Part shown: positions 57,652-64,000 of the stretch, piece by piece
Numbering within the stretch: position 1 is the first letter of the stretch
How the letters are laid out: each line of letters opens with the position of its first letter
From: UBA4085 sp964556755
GTDB lineage: Bacteria; Acidobacteriota; Aminicenantia; Aminicenantales; UBA4085
Assembly (NCBI GenBank): GCA_964556755.1
Contig: CAZKXI010000012.1
Location: forward strand, 14,878-78,877
DNA length: 64,000 bases
Direction: 5' to 3'
The notes under the pieces: generated by a model
What the model was told of the DNA's origin: nothing
Database searches by the model: none
Seen by the model: the letters and a program-made list of their open reading frames with translations, nothing else
Translations under genes and position numbers: made by a program

Positions 57652-58865
57652 AGATCGAGATCATCGCCGTCGGCACCGAGCTTCTCTCGACCCGCTTCCG
57701 GGACACCAACTCCCTCTACCTGACCGACCGTCTCGCCGAGCTGGGCTTGGCCGTCTCCCGGCGGACGATCGTCGGCGATCAGGGCGCCGGCTTGGAGGAC
57801 AGCCTGCGGCGGGCCCTGAGCTTCTCGGACCTGGTCCTGGTCAGCGGAGGCCTGGGTCCCACGGGCGATGATCTGACCCGGGAGGCGGCCGCAGCCGCCT
57901 TGGGCCGCGGTCTGGTCTACCGCCCCGATCTCCTGGCGGCCATGGAGAGCCGCTTTCTCCTCAGGGGACGGGCCATGCCCGAGCCCAACCGCCGCCAGGC
58001 CTGGATCGTGGAGGGGGCCGAGGTCCTGGCGAATGCCGCCGGCACGGCCCCGGGCCAGTGGATCGAGGCCGATCGCCGCTATCTCGTCCTCCTGCCCGGG
58101 CCCCCGCCCGAGCTGCGGAGCGTCTTCGAAGGCGGCGTCGTCTCGCGCCTGTCCCCATGGGCCCGCCCCGGTCTCGCGAGAACGGTCATCCGCTCGACCG
58201 GGCTGGCGGAGTCCGAGGTCGAAGCCCGCATCGAGGGTCTCTACCCGGAATCGGAGGAATCCGTCCTGACCGTCCTGGCCTCGCCCGGGCGAGTCGATAT
58301 CCACCTCGCGGCCGACTCCTCCCCCCTCCTCGAGGAATGGGCGGGGCGAATCCGAGAGCGCCTCGGCCCGGCCGTCTACGGCGGCGACGGCGTCGAGCTC
58401 GAGGATGTCGTCATCGATCGGCTGATCCGGATCGGATCGACCCTGGCCACGGCCGAGTCCTGCACCGGCGGGCTTCTGGCCCACCGGCTGACCAATGTGC
58501 CCGGCAGCTCCCGGGCTTTCCTGGGGGGCTATGTGGCCTACGGCAACGGAGCCAAGATTCGCGACTTGGGTCTGGATGCGGGCCTGATCTCAAGTCGCGG
58601 CGCCGTCAGCGAGGAGGCGGCCCGGGCCATGGCGGCCGGGGCCCGCGCGCGGATGGGCTCGGATTGGGCCCTGGCCCTGACCGGCATCGCGGGGCCGGAC
58701 GGAGGGACGCCCGACAAGCCGGTCGGGCTCGTCCATATCGCCCTGGCCGGCCCCGGGGGGACGGAAGCCGAGAGACGGGTCTTTCTGGGCCGCCGCGACG
58801 CTGTCAAGACGCAGTCCAGCCAGCGGGCTCTCGACATGCTCCGCTTGCGGCTGAGGGACCTTTAA
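57648..58865 (+). CDS. cinA: CinA-family NMN deamidase/ADP-ribose pyrophosphatase
   Basis: A 405-residue two-domain CinA protein. The N-terminal COG1058 domain (IIAVGTELLSTRFRDTNS, VSGGLGPTGDDLTRE) is a molybdopterin-binding-like ADP-ribose pyrophosphatase; the C-terminal CinA domain (ATAESCTGGLLAHRLTN, GGYVAYGNGAK, ALTGIAGPDGG) is the nicotinamide-mononucleotide deamidase that recycles NAD. The usual order pgpA-cinA-thpR is kept. It overlaps pgpA by 4 bp. Confidence 0.93.
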   Translation: MKIEIIAVGTELLSTRFRDTNSLYLTDRLAELGLAVSRRTIVGDQGAGLEDSLRRALSFSDLVLVSGGLGPTGDDLTREAAAAALGRGLVYRPDLLAAMESRFLLRGRAMPEPNRRQAWIVEGAEVLANAAGTAPGQWIEADRRYLVLLPGPPPELRSVFEGGVVSRLSPWARPGLARTVIRSTGLAESEVEARIEGLYPESEESVLTVLASPGRVDIHLAADSSPLLEEWAGRIRERLGPAVYGGDGVELEDVVIDRLIRIGSTLATAESCTGGLLAHRLTNVPGSSRAFLGGYVAYGNGAKIRDLGLDAGLISSRGAVSEEAARAMAAGARARMGSDWALALTGIAGPDGGTPDKPVGLVHIALAGPGGTEAERRVFLGRRDAVKTQSSQRALDMLRLRLRDL

Positions 58866-58876
58866 GGAGCCGGGCC

Positions 58877-59437
58877 ATGCGCGCCTTCATCGCCATCGAT
58901 CTTGAGCCGGCCATCAAGGCCACCCTGGCCGATTTCATCCGCCGGCTGCGCAAGATCAACGACCGCGACGTCTCCTGGTCGCAGCCCGAGGGACTGCATC
59001 TGACCCTCAAGTTCCTCGGCGAGATCCACTCGGCCAAGGAGGCCGAAGTCAGGCAGGCGCTGACCTCGATCACGGGACCGGCCGGCCGCTTCCCCCTGGT
59101 CCTCAAGGGGACCGGCGCCTTCCCGGCCGGCTCCAAGTTCATCCGGGTGCTCTGGGCCGGCGTCTTCGAACAGCCGACCCTGATGAACCTGCACCGGGAG
59201 ATCGACTTCGCCATGGGCCGCTTGGGCTTCATCACCGAGAGCCATCCCTTCCACCCCCACCTGACCTTGGGCCGGGTCCGGACGGCTCTCCGGCTGCATG
59301 AGGTCCTGGATGAGCTGGAGCGCTACAAGTACTCCGACTTCGGGCAGATGACGGCGACCAAGGTGACGCTGTTCGAGAGCCGGCTTCAGCCGGCCGGGGC
59401 CGTCTACCGGATCGTCGAGGAGTTCCCCCTGACATGA
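58877..59437 (+). CDS. thpR: RNA 2',3'-cyclic phosphodiesterase
   Basis: A 186-residue 2H phosphoesterase that opens 2',3'-cyclic phosphates of RNA. Both HxTx motifs are visible, HLTLKFLG and HLTLGRVR. The start at 58877 is fixed by AAGGAG upstream and by the canonical MRAFIAIDLE; the longer frame lies inside cinA. It sits 11 bp after cinA, and overlaps plsY by 4 bp. Confidence 0.9.
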   Translation: MRAFIAIDLEPAIKATLADFIRRLRKINDRDVSWSQPEGLHLTLKFLGEIHSAKEAEVRQALTSITGPAGRFPLVLKGTGAFPAGSKFIRVLWAGVFEQPTLMNLHREIDFAMGRLGFITESHPFHPHLTLGRVRTALRLHEVLDELERYKYSDFGQMTATKVTLFESRLQPAGAVYRIVEEFPLT

Positions 59438-60048
59438 GCCCGGTGGGATCCCGCCTGGCTTTCGCGGCCGCCAGCTACCTGCTGGGCGCTTTCCCGACCG
59501 GCTATCTGGCGGTTCGCCTGCGGAGCGGCCGCGACGTCCGATCGCAGGGAAGCGGCGGCACGGGAGCCACCAACGTCCTGCGGGCCAGCGGCTGGGCCAC
59601 GGCCTTGCCGGTGGCCATGATCGACATGCTCAAGGGCGCCGCGCCGGCTTGGCTGGCTCTGCGGTGGCTCGGCGATCCCGTCTTCGCCGGGCTGGCCGCG
59701 GCCTTGGCCGTCCTGGGCCACTGCTATCCCATCAGCCTCGGCTTTCGCGGCGGCAAGGGCGTGGCTACAGGCGCCGGGGCCATGGCTGTCCTGGCTCCCC
59801 TGCCGATGGCGGCGGCGCTGGGCCTCTTTCTGGCCGTCGTGGCGGCCTTTCGCTACGTCTCGCTCGGCTCGATCCTGGCGGCCGCGGCCTTTCCGGTCTT
59901 TGTCGGGATCTTCGGCCGCGGCTGGACCGCCGCCCTCGTCGGCCTTCCGATCGTGATGATCATCTTCGTCCGGCACGCCCCGAACATCCGCCGGCTGCTC
60001 TCCGGCCGGGAGCCGAAGCTGGGCTCGGCCAGGCGGGGTCCGGCATGA
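59434..60048 (+). CDS. plsY: acyl-phosphate glycerol-3-phosphate acyltransferase
   Basis: A 204-residue integral membrane enzyme that transfers an acyl group from acyl phosphate to glycerol 3-phosphate, the first step of phospholipid synthesis. Three loop motifs are intact: GSGGTGATNVLR, GHCYPISLGFRGGKGVATG and RHAPNIRRLLSGREPKLG. Five to seven membrane spans fit. It overlaps both thpR and gpsA by 4 bp, so the substrate-making dehydrogenase is co-expressed. Confidence 0.93.
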   Translation: MSPVGSRLAFAAASYLLGAFPTGYLAVRLRSGRDVRSQGSGGTGATNVLRASGWATALPVAMIDMLKGAAPAWLALRWLGDPVFAGLAAALAVLGHCYPISLGFRGGKGVATGAGAMAVLAPLPMAAALGLFLAVVAAFRYVSLGSILAAAAFPVFVGIFGRGWTAALVGLPIVMIIFVRHAPNIRRLLSGREPKLGSARRGPA

Positions 60049-61037
60049 AGGCCTGCGTCATCGGCGGCGGCGCCTGGGGCTCGGCCTTCGCCATTCACCT
60101 CGGCCGCATCGGCCTGCCGACCCGGCTCTGGATCCGGGAGCCGGAGATCCTCGAGGCCGCCCGCCGGACGCGCGAGAATCCGGTCTTTCTGCCCGGCTGC
60201 GAGTTTCCGGCCGCCGTCTCTTTCCACGGGGATGTGGGCGAAGCCATGGCCGGGGCGGAAGCCGTCTTCGTGGCCGTTCCTTCGCCCTACTGCCGCCCGC
60301 TCTATGGCCGCCTGGCCGCGGGCCTGGAACCGGGGCAGGCCGTCATCAGCCTGACCAAGGGCATCGAGCGGTCAACCCTCAAGCGCATGACCGAGCTGAT
60401 GGCCGAGTGCTTCCCGCCCGCGCCCCGGCCGCTGGCCGTCCTGTCCGGGCCCAGCTTCTCGCGCGAGGTCGCCGAAGGCCACCCGACGGCCCTGGTCCTG
60501 GCCTCCTCCGAGAGCGACTGGGCCCGGCGCTGGCAGCGCATCCTGTCCGGCCCGAGCCTGCGCCTCTATACTAGCCGGGACGTCATCGGCGTCGAGCTGG
60601 CCGGGTCGGTCAAGAACGTCATCGCCATCGCGGCCGGCATCAGCGACGGGCTCGGCTTCGGCCACAACGCGCGGGCTTCGCTCCTGACCCGGGGACTGGC
60701 CGAGATCGCCCGCCTCGGACAGCGCCTGGGGGCCCGGCCGCGGACCTTCTCCGGGCTGGCCGGGATGGGCGACTTGGTCCTGACCTGCACGGGGCACCTC
60801 AGCCGCAACCGCCGGGTGGGGCTGGAGCTGGGCGCCGGCCGGCGCCTGCGCGACATTATCGCCGATATGCGGGCCGTGGCCGAAGGCCTGACGACGACCG
60901 TCTCGGTCCACCATCTGGCCCGCCGCGAGGGCCTCGAGATGCCGATCACCGAGCAGGTCCACGCCGTCCTCTACCGGGGCAAAGACCCGCGCCGGGCCCT
61001 GGCCGACCTGATGGCCCGCGTCCTCAAGGACGAGTGA
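60045..61037 (+). CDS. gpsA: glycerol-3-phosphate dehydrogenase (NAD(P)+)
   Basis: A 330-residue dehydrogenase that makes glycerol 3-phosphate from dihydroxyacetone phosphate for PlsY. The N-terminal nucleotide-binding motif is VIGGGAWGSAFA, with the segment VSLTKGIE-type ISLTKGIERSTL and the catalytic Lys in GSVKNVIAIAAG; SGLAGMGDLVLTC is also conserved. The ATG at 60045 overlaps the plsY stop; longer frames run inside plsY. Confidence 0.94.
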   Translation: MKACVIGGGAWGSAFAIHLGRIGLPTRLWIREPEILEAARRTRENPVFLPGCEFPAAVSFHGDVGEAMAGAEAVFVAVPSPYCRPLYGRLAAGLEPGQAVISLTKGIERSTLKRMTELMAECFPPAPRPLAVLSGPSFSREVAEGHPTALVLASSESDWARRWQRILSGPSLRLYTSRDVIGVELAGSVKNVIAIAAGISDGLGFGHNARASLLTRGLAEIARLGQRLGARPRTFSGLAGMGDLVLTCTGHLSRNRRVGLELGAGRRLRDIIADMRAVAEGLTTTVSVHHLARREGLEMPITEQVHAVLYRGKDPRRALADLMARVLKDE

Positions 61038-61050
61038 GGTCGCGGCGGAA

Positions 61051-61079
61051 TTGAAACGACGGCCGGCCCGGTCTACAAT
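61051..61079 (+). promoter_or_regulatory. promoter of the TPR lipoprotein gene
   Basis: TTGAAA (61051-61056), 17-bp spacer, TACAAT (61074-61079). The -10 box ends 6 nt before the ATG at 61086, so transcription would start at the start codon; no ribosome-binding site precedes it. Confidence 0.6.
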
Positions 61080-61085
61080 AAGCCC

Positions 61086-61880
61086 ATGATGCCCGCAAGA
61101 AGACTCCTCCTCGCCGCCGTCTGTGCCGCCGCCCTGGCCTTGACCGCCGCCTGCGCCTCCTCGGCCAAGGTCCAGCAGGCCAAGCAGGAGAAGGACCCCC
61201 AGTACCAGTACGAGAAGGCCGTCATCTGCATGAACGCCGGGCTGACCGACGCCGCCATCCCCTACCTCAATCAGGCCCTGGCCCTCGATCCCCGCCATCA
61301 TCCGTCCCTCAATCTGCTGGGGCTGGCCCGCCTGATCAAGGGCGACCTGCCGGCCGCGATCGCGGCCCTGGAAAAGTGCGTTCAGATCGCTCCGGCTTTT
61401 TCCGACGCCCACAACAACCTGGCCACGGCCTTGCAGGAGAGCGGCCAGACCGAGCGGGCCGAGGCCGCCTACCGCAAGGCTTTCGCCTTGGACGAGAACT
61501 ACAACGCCAGCTTCAACCTGGCCAAGATCGAGTTCCAGCGCAACAGCCTCGAGCCGGCCCTGTCCTTCGTCCGCCAATCGCTGCGCAAGAACAGCAAGTC
61601 GCTCCTGGCCCTGAACCTGCAAGGATTGATCTTGGAGTCGATGAACCGGCTGGATGAGGCGGAGGATTCCTATGCCGCGGCCCTGGCCCTGGTGCCCGGC
61701 GAGCCGAACGTCGAGTTCAACCTGGCCATGGTCCGGATCAAGAGGGAGGACGTCGACGGGGCCCGCGGCCTGCTGACGGCCATACGCCGCAAGCTCGACG
61801 ACCGCAAGACGCCCCAGGCCGGGGACGCCGAGCTTCGCCGCCGGGTGGACGAGGCCCTCCGGCGGCTGCAGGCCCGCTGA
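61086..61880 (+). CDS. TPR-repeat lipoprotein
   Basis: A 264-residue lipoprotein with signal peptide ending in the lipobox LTAAC (Cys near residue 23), then six tetratricopeptide repeats from about residue 38 (YEKAVICMNAGLTDAAIPYL onward). Size and layout resemble PilF/PilW-type pilotin or NlpI-like proteins, which scaffold envelope complexes, but no pilus gene is nearby. It has its own promoter after gpsA. Convergent with ahcY, 16 bp apart. Confidence 0.82.
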   Translation: MMPARRLLLAAVCAAALALTAACASSAKVQQAKQEKDPQYQYEKAVICMNAGLTDAAIPYLNQALALDPRHHPSLNLLGLARLIKGDLPAAIAALEKCVQIAPAFSDAHNNLATALQESGQTERAEAAYRKAFALDENYNASFNLAKIEFQRNSLEPALSFVRQSLRKNSKSLLALNLQGLILESMNRLDEAEDSYAAALALVPGEPNVEFNLAMVRIKREDVDGARGLLTAIRRKLDDRKTPQAGDAELRRRVDEALRRLQAR

Positions 61881-61896
61881 GGCCGGCCGGCCCGGC

Positions 61897-63153
<1,257 letters not shown>

Positions 63154-63196
63154 GCGCGAGCTCCTTGTCGTCTCTTCGGCCGCCGGGCCGGCCCTC

Positions 63197-64000
63197 TTAC
63201 AGTCCGGCCTCGCGCTTGAGCACGGGGGCCAGGTCGGTCCGCTCCCAGGTGAACTCGGGCTCGGTCCGGCCGAAATGGCCGAAGGCGGCCGACTTGCGGT
63301 AGATCGGCCGCTTCAGCTCGAGATGCTTGATCATGCCCTTGGGGGTCAGCGGGAAGTGGGCCCGGATGAGCTCCTTGATCTTGTCCTCGGAGACCTTGGC
63401 GGTGCCGAAGGTGTCGAGCATCAGGGAGACGGGCTCGGGGATGCCGATGGCGTAGGCGACCTGGACTTCGACCCGGTCGGCCAAGCCGGCCGCGACGACG
63501 TTCTTGGCCACGTGGCGGGCCATGTACGAGCCGGAGCGGTCGACCTTGGAGGGATCCTTGCCGGAGAAGCAGCCGCCGCCGTGGCTGCCCACGCCGCCGT
63601 AAGTGTCGACGATGATCTTGCGGCCGGTCAGCCCGGTGTCGGCGATGGGCCCGCCCTGCTCGAAGCGGCCGGTCCCGTTGATGAAGAACTTGGTCCCCTT
63701 GTCGACCATCGCGGCCGGGATGACCTCGTCGATGACCAGGCGGCGGATGTCGTGCCGGAGGTCCTCCATCCGGACCTCGGCGTCGTGCTGGGCGGCGATG
63801 ACCACGGCCTCGATCCGCCGCGGCACGTCGCCCTCGTACTCCACGGTGACCTGGGACTTGCCGTCCGGGCGGAGATACTTGAGGATATCCTGCCGACGGA
63901 CGTCGCTGAGGCGCCGGACCAGCTTGTGGGCCAGGAGGATGGGCATGGGCATCAGCTCGGGGGTCTCCCGGCAGGCGAAGCCGAACATCAGGCCCTGGTC
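63197..64000 (-). CDS. metK: S-adenosylmethionine synthetase, 5' end outside window
   Basis: The 267 C-terminal residues of MetK, which makes SAM from methionine and ATP; the frame is open to the window edge. It starts inside the conserved ...DQGLMFGFACRET motif; NGTGRFEQGGP and the methionine/phosphate loop GGVGSHGGGCFSGKDPSKVD, then DRSGSYMARHVAK, follow. The C-terminal IPEPVSLMLDTFGT and HFPLTPKGMIKHLEL are intact. It precedes ahcY on the same strand. Confidence 0.96.
   Translation of the reverse strand, partial: DQGLMFGFACRETPELMPMPILLAHKLVRRLSDVRRQDILKYLRPDGKSQVTVEYEGDVPRRIEAVVIAAQHDAEVRMEDLRHDIRRLVIDEVIPAAMVDKGTKFFINGTGRFEQGGPIADTGLTGRKIIVDTYGGVGSHGGGCFSGKDPSKVDRSGSYMARHVAKNVVAAGLADRVEVQVAYAIGIPEPVSLMLDTFGTAKVSEDKIKELIRAHFPLTPKGMIKHLELKRPIYRKSAAFGHFGRTEPEFTWERTDLAPVLKREAGL

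Overview
The window is high-GC bacterial chromosome, densely packed, with about 57 protein genes and one tRNA gene. The cell wall lytic transglycosylase, TolC, RlpA, several beta-barrel proteins ending in Phe or Met, and lipoproteins with lipoboxes point to a Gram-negative envelope. The RACo-type activator and the split purine enzymes suggest an anaerobic, deep-branching lineage. An Acidobacteriota/Aminicenantes-like organism is my best guess, but this is inference from gene content only. No phage, insertion sequence or CRISPR array was recognised.

Layout. 1-3664: end of a lytic transglycosylase, then a minus-strand membrane/lipid operon (GT87-like, DUF2085, unknown membrane protein, diacylglycerol-kinase family). 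3780-12932: a secreted protease-like/TPR protein, tRNA-Leu(UAG), and the quality-control run tig-clpP-clpX-lon-rho ending in a strong terminator. 13004-17077: a lower-GC stretch with an outer-membrane protein, a double-CDGSH Fe-S protein, a repeat/palindrome block with DnaA-box-like words, and parAB. 17078-24715: a RACo-like ASKHA ATPase, then a minus-strand operon of HlyD adaptor, TolC, TldD and TldE. 24776-28203: beta-CASP nuclease, membrane protein, RlmI-like methyltransferase and Nudix hydrolase. 28288-39199: glycogen synthase, two beta-barrel proteins, and a six-gene minus-strand operon combining archaeal-type IMP cyclohydrolase and stand-alone AICAR transformylase with an M28 peptidase, two GH57 enzymes and GalT. 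39297-49479: LOG protein, VanZ-like, RlpA, glycosylasparaginase, MenG/UbiE-like methyltransferase, two paralogous outer-membrane proteins, a GH63-like hydrolase and an M20 peptidase. 49586-53869: serine synthesis pair, cysteine desulfurase and homocysteine methyltransferase. 53884-61880: DUF4416, then a plus-strand run asnS-rimO-pgpA-cinA-thpR-plsY-gpsA and a TPR lipoprotein. 61897-64000: ahcY and the 3' part of metK.

How it works together. The centre is alpha-glucan metabolism (GlgA, GH57 4-alpha-glucanotransferase, GH57 amylase, GalT) and one-carbon/purine/SAM metabolism (PurO, AICAR transformylase, homocysteine methyltransferase, AhcY, MetK). Protein turnover (trigger factor, ClpXP, Lon) sits next to Rho. 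Phospholipid synthesis (PlsY, GpsA, PgpA) is grouped with translation modification (AsnRS, RimO).

The most distinctive observations are: sigma70-like -10 boxes placed only 6-11 nt before the start codon of at least seven genes, suggesting frequent leaderless mRNAs; a HlyD-TolC-TldD-TldE operon with a Tat-type signal on TldD and no inner-membrane pump; the PurO plus stand-alone transformylase pair; a Lon whose usual central coiled-coil motif is replaced by low-complexity sequence; and the palindrome/direct-repeat block beside parB.
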